Source: JAUSIF01 sp036556265 (lineage in GTDB: Bacteria; Pseudomonadota; Alphaproteobacteria; Rhizobiales; Xanthobacteraceae). From it: a stretch of 54,786 nt of DNA. Where the stretch lies: positions 1 to 54,786 of the forward strand of contig DATBJU010000001.1 of NCBI GenBank assembly GCA_036556265.1, read 5' to 3'. The notes beneath the pieces are model-generated. The model searched no databases and was not told where the DNA came from. It saw only the letters and a list, made by a program, of their open reading frames with translations. The translations under genes were made by a program, and so were the position numbers. Positions 32,234-41,097 of this stretch are shown piece by piece (within the stretch, counting starts at the first letter, position 1; every line of letters begins with the position of its first letter).

Positions 32234-34647
32234 AGCTCACCCTCTCCTGGCTGAAGACGCACCTCGCGACCGACGCGTCGCTCGAGGAGATCGTCGAGAG
32301 ACTTACGATGATCGGCCTCGAGGTCGAGTCGGTCGAGGACCGGGCGAAGGCGCTTGCGCCATTTACGGTCGCAAGGGTGATCTCGGCCGAGAAGCATCCA
32401 AACGCGGATCGCCTCAAGGTCTGCATGGTCGACACGGGCAGCGGTGCGCCGGTGCAGGTCGTGTGCGGCGCGCCGAACGCGCGCACGGGCATGAAAGGCG
32501 TGTTCGCCGCGCCCGGCGCCTATATCCCGGGCAAGAAGATGACACTCGGTGTCGGCAAGATCCGCAACGTAGAGAGCCGCGGGATGCTCGTATCCGAGGC
32601 CGAACTCCTGCTCTCGGACAATCACGAAGGCATCATCGAGCTCCCGGATGACGCCCCCGTAGGCAAGCCGTTCGCAGCGTTCATGGGTCTCGACGATGCG
32701 GTGCTCGACGTCGCGGTCACAACGAACCGCGCGGACTGTCTCGGCGTGCACGGCATTGCGCGCGATCTCGCCGCGGCCAGCGGCGGCGAATTCAAGGACC
32801 AGGCAATCAAGCCCATTCCGGGCAAGTTCCCCTGCCCGGTGAAGGTCAAGCTCGAGTTCGGATCGACGCCCCCGCTCTGCCCCGCCTTCGCGCTGCGCCT
32901 CATCCGCGGCGTGAAGAACGGCCCCTCGCCCGACTGGGCGCAGAAGAAACTGCGTGCCGTTGGGCTGCGCCCGATCAATGCGCTTGTCGACATCACCAAC
33001 CTCATCACTCTCGATCGTGCGCGACCGCTACACGTATTCGATGCGGCGAAGGTCAAAGGCGATCTCGTCGTGCGCAGAGCCAGGAAAGGCGAGAAGCTGC
33101 TCGCGCTCGACGGCCGCACATATGAACTCGACCCTGACATTTGCGTGATTGCCGATGACAGGGCTGTCGAGTCGCTCTCCGGCGTGATGGGCGGCGAAGC
33201 AAGCGGCGTGTCGGATGCGACGGCGGACGTGCTGCTGGAATCGGCCCTGTGGGTGCCGGCGAACATCGCGCAGACCGGCCGCAAGCTTGGGATCGTTTCC
33301 GATGCGCGCTTTCGCTTCGAGCGAGGAGTCGACCCGCAATTCACGCTGCCCGGGCTCGAACTTGCCACCAAGCTGATCCTGGAAATGTGCGGTGGCGAGC
33401 CGTCCGAGGTCGTAATCGCCGGAAGCATTCCCGACAGCGGCCGGGTGATCGATTTTCCGCTCGGACAGGTACGAAAACTCGCCGGCCTTGAAGCGAGCCC
33501 GACGGAAACAAAGCGCGTGCTGGGCGCGCTTGGGTTCTCGGTCGCTGGCGCGGGCGACACGGTGAAGGTTTCACCGCCGTCATGGCGTGCGGACGTGGAG
33601 GGAAAGGCCGATCTCGTCGAGGAGATCGTGCGCATTCTCGGCGTCGACCGCGTTCCTTCAACGCCGTTCGAGCGCGGAGACACGGCGCGGCAGCCGGTGC
33701 TGACGACGATCCAGAAACGCACGCGCGCGGCCAAGCGCGCGCTCGCCGCAAACGGACTCATCGAGGCCGTCACCTGGTCGTTCATCGCGAAACCACAGGC
33801 CGAGTTGTTCGGCGGCGGCAACGCTGCGCTGGCCCTTGCCAATCCGATCGCGGCGGAGCTTTCCGACATGCGGCCGAGCCTCGTACCGGGCCTCGCGCTC
33901 GCGGCGCAAAAGAATGCGGATCGCGGCTTCGCCGACACTGCGCTCTTCGAGGTGGGTCAGATCTTCACCGGCGACCGGCCTGAGGATCAGTTGACGGCCG
34001 CGACCACACTCCGACGCGGGACCGCGAAAGCGATGGCCCCAGGCCGGCATTGGACCGGATCGTCGGGGCCGGTGGACGCGTTCGACGCCAAAGCCGACGC
34101 GCTCGCCGTCCTCGCGGCCGCGGGCGCGCCGGTCGACAAATTGCAGATCGTGCAGGGTGGGCCGGCGTTCCTGCATCCCGGTCGCTCCGGCACGATTCAA
34201 CTTGGACCAAAGCTCGCACTCGGCTGGTTCGGCGAATTACATCCAGCGACGCTCGAATCGCTCGACGTAGAAGGCCCGATCGCCGCAAGCGAGGTGATCC
34301 TCGAACGCGTTCCGGCTCAGAAAGTGCGTGCGACCCGCACCAAGCCGAAACTGGAACTGTCCCCGTTCCAGCCGGTGGCGCGCGACTTTGCGTTCGTGGT
34401 CGACCGCAATGTGACGGCCGACACGATCGTGCGCGCGGCCGAAGGCGTTGATCGAAGTCTCATTGCAGCTGTGCAGGTATTCGATGTCTATGAAGGAAAG
34501 GGCATCGAGGCTGGTAAAAAGTCGATCGCGATTGCCGTGACGTTGCAGCCACGCGAGAAGACGCTTACGGATGCCGAAATCGAAGCCGTCGCGGCGAAGA
34601 TCGTGGCCGAAGTTGCGAAGCGCACCGGCGCGACGCTTCGGGCCTGA
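32230..34647 (+). CDS. pheT: Phenylalanine--tRNA ligase beta subunit
   Basis: PheT is the non-catalytic, editing and tRNA-binding subunit, 805 residues. In order it has the OB/EMAP-type tRNA-binding domain (PFTVARVISAEKHPNADRLKV, split at residues 41-61), the B3/B4 editing domain (NRADCLGVHGIARDLAA), the B5 domain, the catalytic-like core, and the C-terminal ferredoxin-fold anticodon-binding domain (SPFQPVARDFAFVVDRNV). It is coupled to pheS by ATGA and its stop abuts the stop of the next, convergent gene. Confidence 0.98.
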   Translation: MKLTLSWLKTHLATDASLEEIVERLTMIGLEVESVEDRAKALAPFTVARVISAEKHPNADRLKVCMVDTGSGAPVQVVCGAPNARTGMKGVFAAPGAYIPGKKMTLGVGKIRNVESRGMLVSEAELLLSDNHEGIIELPDDAPVGKPFAAFMGLDDAVLDVAVTTNRADCLGVHGIARDLAAASGGEFKDQAIKPIPGKFPCPVKVKLEFGSTPPLCPAFALRLIRGVKNGPSPDWAQKKLRAVGLRPINALVDITNLITLDRARPLHVFDAAKVKGDLVVRRARKGEKLLALDGRTYELDPDICVIADDRAVESLSGVMGGEASGVSDATADVLLESALWVPANIAQTGRKLGIVSDARFRFERGVDPQFTLPGLELATKLILEMCGGEPSEVVIAGSIPDSGRVIDFPLGQVRKLAGLEASPTETKRVLGALGFSVAGAGDTVKVSPPSWRADVEGKADLVEEIVRILGVDRVPSTPFERGDTARQPVLTTIQKRTRAAKRALAANGLIEAVTWSFIAKPQAELFGGGNAALALANPIAAELSDMRPSLVPGLALAAQKNADRGFADTALFEVGQIFTGDRPEDQLTAATTLRRGTAKAMAPGRHWTGSSGPVDAFDAKADALAVLAAAGAPVDKLQIVQGGPAFLHPGRSGTIQLGPKLALGWFGELHPATLESLDVEGPIAASEVILERVPAQKVRATRTKPKLELSPFQPVARDFAFVVDRNVTADTIVRAAEGVDRSLIAAVQVFDVYEGKGIEAGKKSIAIAVTLQPREKTLTDAEIEAVAAKIVAEVAKRTGATLRA

Positions 34648-35322
34648 TCAGGCGGGCGGAACTAGATCGGCGTAGGCGAAGCCGTCGCGGTCTATGGTTT
34701 CGCCGACCGAGAGGGCAATCACCTGCCGCAGCATCGGCCTAGCACACACGAACGTGTGAAATTCGCCGTTCTCGCCGCACGGATCGATCGCTTCCGGCAG
34801 GTCTTCGAGCAGCTGCACATTGAGGGCGCGGCCAGCATCTGCCTTCGAGAGCTTCTTCAGGTCGACGCAGACGAGATGCGCTTGCGTCCCTGCTGTGATC
34901 ATTTCGCGTGCGAGCGCCGCCGTCGGGCGACCCCACAGCAGAAAGACGGGCTGGATGCCGACCTTGGCGAGTTGCGCCTCGCGATAGGCGCGGACGTCTT
35001 GAAGAAAGAGATCGCCGAAAATGACACGCGTGACCCCTTCCGCCTTTGCCTGCTGCATCGCCGCCGCCATCCTGGCCTCGTAGACCTCGTTCGGACAGGG
35101 AAACGGAATGCGCACGACACGCGCCGCAAGACCCGCCGATGCCACTTGTGCCTGAAGCAGCTCCTCTCGCACGCCGTGCATGCTGACACGGCCGAAGGCT
35201 TCGCTCACCGTTGTCAGCGCGCCGACGATCTCGAAGGTCACCGACCGGCGCACCTCGTGCAGCGCCCAGACGCTGTCCTTGCCGCTGGACCAGGCGATGA
35301 GAGCTCGCGGCGGTCTTGCCAT
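34648..35322 (-). CDS. Dph6-like PP-loop ATPase (annotated family: diphthine--ammonia ligase)
   Basis: This is a 224-residue ATP pyrophosphatase-type enzyme. The PP-loop is WSSGKDSVWAL at residues 11-21, and the C-terminal family motif EDLPEAIDPCGENGEFHTF is at about 173-191. In archaea and eukaryotes the family amidates diphthine on elongation factor 2. Bacteria lack diphthamide, so the bacterial members must do something else, probably an ATP-dependent amidation or thiolation. It converges on pheT (TGATCA across both stops) and follows the amine oxidase gene by 6 bases on the same strand. Confidence 0.8.
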   Translation of the reverse strand: MARPPRALIAWSSGKDSVWALHEVRRSVTFEIVGALTTVSEAFGRVSMHGVREELLQAQVASAGLAARVVRIPFPCPNEVYEARMAAAMQQAKAEGVTRVIFGDLFLQDVRAYREAQLAKVGIQPVFLLWGRPTAALAREMITAGTQAHLVCVDLKKLSKADAGRALNVQLLEDLPEAIDPCGENGEFHTFVCARPMLRQVIALSVGETIDRDGFAYADLVPPA

Positions 35323-35328
35323 CTCCGA

Positions 35329-36717
35329 CTATCGCGCCTTCGTCTTCGGCTGCGGCGCCGGCCGTTGACCGGGCGGAGCTGCGGCAACGAGACGGCGAAT
35401 GGCGGCGTCCGCGGCGCGCTCACCGGAAACCCATGCGCCAGCCACGGTGCCGTACCAGGACTCATGCAACGCCTCGCCCGCAAAAAAAATCCGTCCATGA
35501 ACCGGCTCGGCGAGCACGCGTCGGTTCGCGCCGCTGCCAGGTGCTGCGGCCGATATGCCGCCGAGCACCCAAGGTTCGCGCGACCAGCGCACGGCCTCAC
35601 GGCGGCCCATGTATTTCCTGGCCTCGGCGCCAAAATGGTCCGCCATCAGGTCGCTGACGAAGGCAGCCATCGCTGTTTCGCCAGCATCGGACATTTCACG
35701 GCCGAAGCGGCCGGAGAATTCGGCGTAGGCAAGATCGGTCCCGCCCATGCGGCCGAGAAGTCCGACGTTGCGGGCGTCGCCGGCCCGGAAGATCGCGCGC
35801 TGGTCGTCGGCCAGGCGCAAGGGATTGCCAGGTAGCTCGAAGACAAGGCGATCGCGGGTTCCGAGGGAGAGGCCGGCAAGCGAGTCGATCGTGCGCTTTG
35901 GCAAGGCTGGATCGAACTTGATGAAGCCCGCGTGCAGCGCGCTCGTGGAAGCTGTGACAATCGCCGCGCTCGCACGCACCGTTCCGCGCGGAGTCTCGAT
36001 CACGACCCCTCGGCCGCGCGTGTCGATACGATTGACCGCCGCGTCGAGTTCGATCGTCAGCGACTTCGCGACGAGTGCGGCGAGGCGCCCCATGCCTCCC
36101 CGACAGACGAGCTCGTCGAGATGCTCCTCCGCACGTGCAACGTCCATCGCCGAAACCTCGTCCAGATCCTTCGACAGCACGAGCGGTCCAAGGACGAAAG
36201 CGACGGTCGCGTGCCACTCGCCGAGATTTGGGAGCGTGCGCGCGGCGGCGAGATCGAGCCCTGCTTCTCCGGCCGCGGTCACCGCCCGGCTCGCGCGATG
36301 CAGCGCCGCAGTGAAATTGTCGTACTCGCGGTCACGCGCCTCGCGCTGGCCCACGTACAAGCGGCGAAACGGCGCGGGCTCATAGAGTTCTGCGCCGAGC
36401 AGCCGTCCCAGTGCGACGAGCGGATTGCGTCCGGACGCAGAAATACGATGCGCGCCGCGGTCGTATGCGACACCGAACGGTCGCGTATCCGTCCAGATGC
36501 GGCCACCGAGGCGGCCGCTCGCCTCGAGCAACGCGTAGGTCTTGCCGGCGAAGCCCACGCGGCGCGCGGCGGCAATGCCGGCGGCGCCCGCACCGATGAT
36601 CGCGATGTCGACTTCACCCGAGGCTGGCACCTGACCGAGCGCTCGGCCCGCGACCAGGGGCGCAGCCGCGACAGCGGCCATTGCGGTGAGAAATCGGCGC
36701 CGACTCGGAACGGACAT
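35329..36717 (-). CDS. Tat-exported flavin-containing amine oxidase
   Basis: This 462-residue protein is of the flavin monoamine oxidase type. A twin-arginine signal SRRRFLTA (residues 4-11) and hydrophobic stretch are followed by the FAD-binding motif IIGAGAAGIAAARR (about 40-53) and the GRLGGRIWTD motif. The C-terminal FFAGEALHESWYGTVAGAWVSGERAA closes the flavin site. It is probably folded in the cytoplasm and exported to the periplasm. The substrate is unknown. ATG 36717 is preferred to the adjacent TTG at 36720. The Dph6-like gene is directly downstream. Confidence 0.87.
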   Translation of the reverse strand: MSVPSRRRFLTAMAAVAAAPLVAGRALGQVPASGEVDIAIIGAGAAGIAAARRVGFAGKTYALLEASGRLGGRIWTDTRPFGVAYDRGAHRISASGRNPLVALGRLLGAELYEPAPFRRLYVGQREARDREYDNFTAALHRASRAVTAAGEAGLDLAAARTLPNLGEWHATVAFVLGPLVLSKDLDEVSAMDVARAEEHLDELVCRGGMGRLAALVAKSLTIELDAAVNRIDTRGRGVVIETPRGTVRASAAIVTASTSALHAGFIKFDPALPKRTIDSLAGLSLGTRDRLVFELPGNPLRLADDQRAIFRAGDARNVGLLGRMGGTDLAYAEFSGRFGREMSDAGETAMAAFVSDLMADHFGAEARKYMGRREAVRWSREPWVLGGISAAAPGSGANRRVLAEPVHGRIFFAGEALHESWYGTVAGAWVSGERAADAAIRRLVAAAPPGQRPAPQPKTKAR

Positions 36718-36866
36718 CAATCATTAACCCTGAAACGAAACCCGATGGTGACCCTGCCGGAGCGGGGCACTCCCGGAAGCGAAACCAAGCGGAAACCTGC
36801 TGCGCGATATCATCGCAGAAAGGGAGAAACGGGGAAGGAGTGCCGTACGCGGCTCCGTGTCTTGTG

Positions 36867-37739
36867 ATGGGTGACCGGTTCCTTGGCTTCTTGGGTCAAC
36901 GGCTCGTTCGCTACCTGGAACAGCCTTCGCCCGGTTATGAGCCGTTCACTGCGAGCGATCCTGCAGCGCTTGCAAATGTTCTCCAGCCCGGCGACGTGAT
37001 CCTGGTCGAGGGCAATACGCGGGTTTCCGGCGTCATCAAGTATCTCACCCAGTCGACCTGGTCGCATTCGGCGCTCTACGTTGGCGACCGGCTTGGAATT
37101 AGGTCCGAGGATGGTGAGCCGCATGTGCTCGTCGAAGCGCAACTCGGCGAGGGAGTGGTATCCGCGCCGCTCTCAAAGTACACGATCTATCATACGCGCG
37201 TATGCCGGCCGATCGGGCTCACCGAGTACGACTGCAACACGGTCGTCAGCTACATGGTGGAGCGGCTCGGCTATGAGTACGACGTGAAAAACATCGTCGA
37301 TCTCATCCGCTATCTCGTGCCGTTACCGGTGCCCGCGCGATTCCGCCGCCGCATGATGGCGCTGGGGTCAGGCGATCCCACGAAGGCGATCTGCTCGACT
37401 CTGATCGCACAGGCATTCGAGGAGGTGCGCTATCCGATCCTGCCCAAAATCGAGCTCGTGGAAAGCCGAGAGACGCGCCGCGAATTGCTGCACATCCGGC
37501 ACCACTCGCTCTATACGCCGCGAGACTTCGACATTTCGCCCTACTTCGAGGTCGTGAAACCGACGATCAAGACCGGCTTCGATTACAAGAAGATGCGCTG
37601 GGCAAACCTGCCGAAACGACCGCGGCCCGCGCCGAGGCCCGATCCGCGGCTCCTGCAAGGGGCCCGCAAGTCGCCGCCGACAGCGCCCGACCTTGCGGGC
37701 CAGGCTGAGAACGACATCGAGGCGATGCTGCGCGGCTGA
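36867..37739 (+). CDS. YiiX/YebB-like permuted NlpC/P60 family protein
   Basis: This is a 290-residue protein with the permuted NlpC/P60 papain-like fold of the YiiX/YebB group. The catalytic candidates are the histidine in STWSHSALYVG (about residue 70) and the cysteine in KAICSTLIAQAF (about residue 174). A flexible Pro/Arg/Lys-rich C-terminal tail follows. Family members cleave amide or acyl bonds of cell-wall or lipid substrates; the substrate here is unknown. ATG 36867 fits the conserved start (MGDRFLGFLG). The frame opens at GTG 36840, where AAGGAG is too close to serve that codon, so the start is uncertain. Confidence 0.75.
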   Translation: MGDRFLGFLGQRLVRYLEQPSPGYEPFTASDPAALANVLQPGDVILVEGNTRVSGVIKYLTQSTWSHSALYVGDRLGIRSEDGEPHVLVEAQLGEGVVSAPLSKYTIYHTRVCRPIGLTEYDCNTVVSYMVERLGYEYDVKNIVDLIRYLVPLPVPARFRRRMMALGSGDPTKAICSTLIAQAFEEVRYPILPKIELVESRETRRELLHIRHHSLYTPRDFDISPYFEVVKPTIKTGFDYKKMRWANLPKRPRPAPRPDPRLLQGARKSPPTAPDLAGQAENDIEAMLRG

Positions 37740-37848
37740 ACGCTGTTCGCGCCGGCGGGCGGAGGACGCAATTCCGCCGCGAGCCTGTGTCGGTTGGAGC
37801 TTCGCCACTCTACGCTGCTCGTCTATCCTCGCCGGCAGGATTGCTCTC

Positions 37849-38532
37849 ATGATCGACGACGTCGTCCAGGCATTCGCGCAGACCTTTTCTCCGCCGCTGC
37901 GGCGCATCCTGCTCAAGGCGATTGCGCTCGCGGTGCTCTTGCTGCTCGTGCTCGGCGTGATCCTCCAGGCGGTGATCACCCAACTCGCCTCGCTGCCACA
38001 GCCTTTCGAGATGGCGCTTGCGATCGCGACCGGTCTCGGCCTGATCGCCGGCGCGATCTACCTCATGGGTCCGATCAGCTCGCTGATCGCGGCACTCTTC
38101 CTCGACGACGTGGCCGAGGAGGTCGAGCGCACGAGCTTTCCCGCCGACCCGATCGGACGGGCGCTGCCAATCGCGCAATCGATTGTGCTGTCGATGAAAT
38201 TCTTCGGGCTCGTTCTGCTCGTGAATTTCATCGCGCTGCTGTTGCTTCTGGTTCCGGGCATCAACCTCGTCGCCTTCTTCGTCGCAAATGGGTACCTGCT
38301 CGGCCGCGAGTATTTCGAGCTCGCGGCGATGCGCTATCGGCCGGTAGCGGAGGCGCGAGCGCTGCGCCGCGAGAACGCCGTTCGCGTATTTCTCGCCGGC
38401 CTTGCGATCGCAGGCGTGGTCGCGGTGCCGTTTCTCAATCTAATCACGCCGATCTTTGCCATCTCGCTCATGGTTCGCGTGCATAAGCGGTTGTCGCCGA
38501 CGCGCGAGTTAATCGAGCCTGCGGGACGGTGA
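37849..38532 (+). CDS. EI24 / CysZ-like integral membrane protein
   Basis: This is a 227-residue membrane protein with at least four hydrophobic segments (about 25-47, 56-75, 118-145 and 185-212) and the EI24 (PF07264) layout, including GPISSLIAALFLDDVAEEVE. CysZ in E. coli moves sulfate; other EI24 proteins have unknown roles, and nothing here ties it to sulfate. AGGA lies 9 bases before the ATG at 37849. It follows the YiiX-like gene by 109 bases. Confidence 0.8.
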   Translation: MIDDVVQAFAQTFSPPLRRILLKAIALAVLLLLVLGVILQAVITQLASLPQPFEMALAIATGLGLIAGAIYLMGPISSLIAALFLDDVAEEVERTSFPADPIGRALPIAQSIVLSMKFFGLVLLVNFIALLLLLVPGINLVAFFVANGYLLGREYFELAAMRYRPVAEARALRRENAVRVFLAGLAIAGVVAVPFLNLITPIFAISLMVRVHKRLSPTRELIEPAGR

Positions 38533-38911
38533 GATTCGCGCCGTAGCCAACGCTTCGCCGCCCGGCCGTTGCGGCGCCAGGCGTTGCCGTTCCCTTTTTT
38601 CATTCTCCAACGAGTGGAGATGAAGCGCCGGGAGGCGCCCAGGGTGCTGGCGAGGCACCCTCGACGGGTTGGCGAACCCGCCGCGCGCCCACGGCCTGCC
38701 CGGTTACCCGAGCCTGCCGCTTTCGGGGCGCGCTCGCCCAGTGACGTAGGGTGAGGGCACCTCCCGGCGCTCCATGTGATGCGGACACCACTCTACTGTC
38801 CGCACCCCTCACCCGCCTCGGCCGATGCTGCAGCATTGGCTTCCTGCGGGAAGGCGGTGATAGGAATATAATCAGTGCACCGGCTCTCGTCAAGTCAAGG
38901 ATAGCGCGGTG
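38533..38911. repeat. Gene-free region with inverted repeats, probably a dispersed intergenic element
   Basis: 379 bases separate the EI24 gene from nth. A 17-base inverted repeat with one mismatch (AGCGCCGGGAGGCGCCC at 38624-38640, and 38755-38771) brackets about 114 bases, and a 7-bp hairpin GCGGACA/TGTCCGC lies at 38781-38803. The minus-strand open frame here (38600-38893) is Ala/Arg/Pro-rich without start signals. It resembles translations of repeated intergenic DNA that I recall from other Rhizobiales. A TATAAT hexamer is at 38867. No gene is supported. Confidence 0.5.
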
Positions 38912-39634
38912 TCAGCGCGCTATCATACGCTTCTCCGGCCAGCGGCACAGATCGTTGATCAGACAGCGCGGGCAATCCGGCGCGCGCGCCTTGCACACGT
39001 AGCGGCCGTGCAAAATCAGCCAATGGTGAGCGTGGTGCTTGTATTTGTCGGGCACTCTCCGCAGCAGGCCATCCTCCACCTCGCGCGGAGTCAGGCCCGG
39101 CGCGAGGCCGGTGCGGTTGGCGACGCGAAACAGGTGCGTGTCTACGGCGATCGTCGGCTCGCCGAACGCAATGTTGAGAACGACGTTTGCCGTCTTGCGG
39201 CCGACGCCGGGCAGTGCTTCGAGCGCCTCGCGTGCGTGCGGCACGCGCCCGCCGTGATCCGCAACAAGCTTCTGCGATAGTGCAATTACGTTCTTCGCCT
39301 TGTTGCGGTACAGGCCGATCGTCTTGATCGCTTCGCGCAGTTTCTCTTCGCCGAGCGCAAGCATCTTTTCCGGTGTATCGACGCTGGCGAACAGGCTGCG
39401 GGTCGCCTTGTTCACACCGGCGTCCGTCGCCTGCGCCGAAAGCACCACCGCGACGAGCAAGGTGTACGGGTTGACGTGTTCAAGCTCGCCCTTGGGATTC
39501 GGGTTGACGTGCGAGAAGCGGTGGAACGCCTCTGCAACCTCGGCATCGGTCCAGGCGACCGGCCGTCCGCGGCGAACGGACCGGCGCTTCGCGCGTTTTC
39601 TCCCCGCACCCCCGGTGGCCTGCTTTCTCCCCAT
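38912..39634 (-). CDS. nth: Endonuclease III
   Basis: Nth removes oxidised pyrimidines and nicks the abasic site. The protein is 240 residues. The helix-hairpin-helix with the catalytic lysine is LPGVGRKTANVV, the catalytic aspartate is in AVDTHLFRV, and the C-terminal 4Fe-4S cluster pattern is C-x6-C-x2-C-x5-C (CKARAPDCPRCLINDLC). The first ~26 residues are very basic. ATG 39634 is preceded by GGGAACA. The divergent DUF2244 gene starts only 20 bases away. Confidence 0.96.
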   Translation of the reverse strand: MGRKQATGGAGRKRAKRRSVRRGRPVAWTDAEVAEAFHRFSHVNPNPKGELEHVNPYTLLVAVVLSAQATDAGVNKATRSLFASVDTPEKMLALGEEKLREAIKTIGLYRNKAKNVIALSQKLVADHGGRVPHAREALEALPGVGRKTANVVLNIAFGEPTIAVDTHLFRVANRTGLAPGLTPREVEDGLLRRVPDKYKHHAHHWLILHGRYVCKARAPDCPRCLINDLCRWPEKRMIAR

Positions 39635-39654
39635 TGTTCCCGTATAGTGCCGAC

Positions 39655-40140
39655 ATGACCCAACGCAACGGCCAGATCGAACCGACGCTGTTCGAAGCAA
39701 CGCTGAAGCCGCATCGCTCGCTCAGTCGGGGCGGCTTCATCGCCGTCATGACGGTGCTCGCCGGCACGAGTTTCGCGGCAGGTACTGCGTTCCTGATGAT
39801 GGGCGCGTGGCCGGTGTTCGGTTTTTTCGGACTCGATGTCGCGCTCGTCTGGTGGGCGTTCCGCGCGAACTATCGCGCCGCTGCCGCCTATGAAGATATC
39901 CACATGACGGCGAACCATCTCCTGGTGCGGCAGGTTTCCGCGCGGGGCGAAGAGCGGGAAAGCTCATTCAATCCGCGCTGGGTGCGGCTTGAAACCGCAC
40001 GCGACGACGACTTCGGGGTGACGCGTGTCGCGCTCGTTTCGCGCGGCCTGCCGCTCGTCATTGGCGCCTTCCTACCGCCGTTACACAAGGAACAGCTCGC
40101 GCACGGCCTCAAGGCCGCGCTGGCGGCCGCGAAACGCTAG
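39655..40140 (+). CDS. DUF2244 membrane protein
   Basis: This is a 161-residue protein with two adjacent membrane segments (about 30-50 and 52-70) around GTAFLMMGAWPVFGFFGLDVALVWWAF, followed by a cytoplasmic beta-rich domain (ERESSFNPRWVRLE). This matches DUF2244, a family common in alphaproteobacteria next to nth. Function unknown. ATG 39655 is used; a TTG at 39634 in frame overlaps the nth start codon exactly. Confidence 0.85.
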   Translation: MTQRNGQIEPTLFEATLKPHRSLSRGGFIAVMTVLAGTSFAAGTAFLMMGAWPVFGFFGLDVALVWWAFRANYRAAAAYEDIHMTANHLLVRQVSARGEERESSFNPRWVRLETARDDDFGVTRVALVSRGLPLVIGAFLPPLHKEQLAHGLKAALAAAKR

Positions 40141-40185
40141 GTTCCAGCGGGGCGGAATCGGGTGGATGAGGCGCCCGGAGTCTGA

Positions 40186-41097
40186 TTGCTTCCGGCCATG
40201 AACATGCGAACAGCGATTCAGACCAAGAACGCTTCGGCTTTCCCGTTCACGTCGGCTTCGGCCGACTACGAGACGGTGCGCCAGGCGATCGCCTTCGTAT
40301 CGGAAAATTTCCGCGGCCAGCCGGAGGTCGATGCCGTCGCGCACGCGGCCGGTACTACTCCGCGCGCGCTCACGGAGCTATTCCGCCGATGGTGCGGGCT
40401 CACGCCCAAGGAGTTTCTCGCGGCGGTGACGCTCAACCATGCCCGTCGCATCCTGCGCGAGACGCCGAGTGTGCTCGACGCGAGCTATGAACTCGGGCTC
40501 TCGGGTCCCGGACGTCTGCACGACCTCTTCGTCGTGCACGAGGCAATGTCGCCCGGCGAATGGAAGAGCGGCGGCGCCGGGCTCACGGTCGCCTACGGCT
40601 TCCACCCTTCGCCGTTCGGCATCGCGCTCGTGATGGCGACTGACCGCGGCTTGTGCGGCCTCGCGTTCGCCGACGAGGGCGAAGAGAGCGTGGCGCTCGA
40701 AGACATGCGCGGCCGCTGGCCGAATGCGCGCTACGTCGAGGACCAGGCGCGCACGGCGCCGCTCGCGCGGCGGATCTTCGAGCCGGCGTGGTGGCGAAAG
40801 GAGACGCCGCTCCGCGTGGTGCTCATCGGCACGGACTTCGAGGTGCGCGTTTGGGAAACGCTGCTTGGCATCCCGCTCGGCCGCGCCACGACCTATTCGA
40901 ACATCGCGAGGAAGGTTTGTTCCGCGAAGGCGGCTCGGGCCGTGGGTGTAGCCGTCGGCAAGAACCCGGTCTCTTTCGTTGTGCCCTGCCACCGCGTCCT
41001 TGGAAAGGACGGGAAGCTCACCGGCTACCACTGGGGCCTCACGCGTAAGCGCGCGATGCTGGGCTGGGAAGCTGGACGGCTACTCGCAGCGCAATAG
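40186..41097 (+). CDS. AraC-type HTH / methylated-DNA--protein-cysteine methyltransferase (Ada-like)
   Basis: This is a 303-residue two-part protein. Residues ~30-125 form an AraC-family helix-turn-helix domain; residues ~135-303 form an O6-methylguanine transferase with the acceptor cysteine Cys268 in PCHRV. The N-terminal Ada domain with the four zinc cysteines that accepts methyl groups from phosphotriesters is missing, so it cannot be switched on in the way E. coli Ada is. It repairs O6-alkylguanine and may sense it. TTG 40186 has GGAG 5 bases upstream; ATG 40198 is an alternative. Confidence 0.88.
   Translation: MLPAMNMRTAIQTKNASAFPFTSASADYETVRQAIAFVSENFRGQPEVDAVAHAAGTTPRALTELFRRWCGLTPKEFLAAVTLNHARRILRETPSVLDASYELGLSGPGRLHDLFVVHEAMSPGEWKSGGAGLTVAYGFHPSPFGIALVMATDRGLCGLAFADEGEESVALEDMRGRWPNARYVEDQARTAPLARRIFEPAWWRKETPLRVVLIGTDFEVRVWETLLGIPLGRATTYSNIARKVCSAKAARAVGVAVGKNPVSFVVPCHRVLGKDGKLTGYHWGLTRKRAMLGWEAGRLLAAQ

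Noticed and set aside
32622..33938. 438-residue minus-strand open frame opposite pheT
   Set aside because: Ser/Ala/Arg-rich shadow of pheT.
38600..38893. 97-residue minus-strand open frame in the EI24-nth gap
   Set aside because: No ribosome site, biased composition, and it overlaps inverted repeats; treated as repeat DNA instead of a gene.
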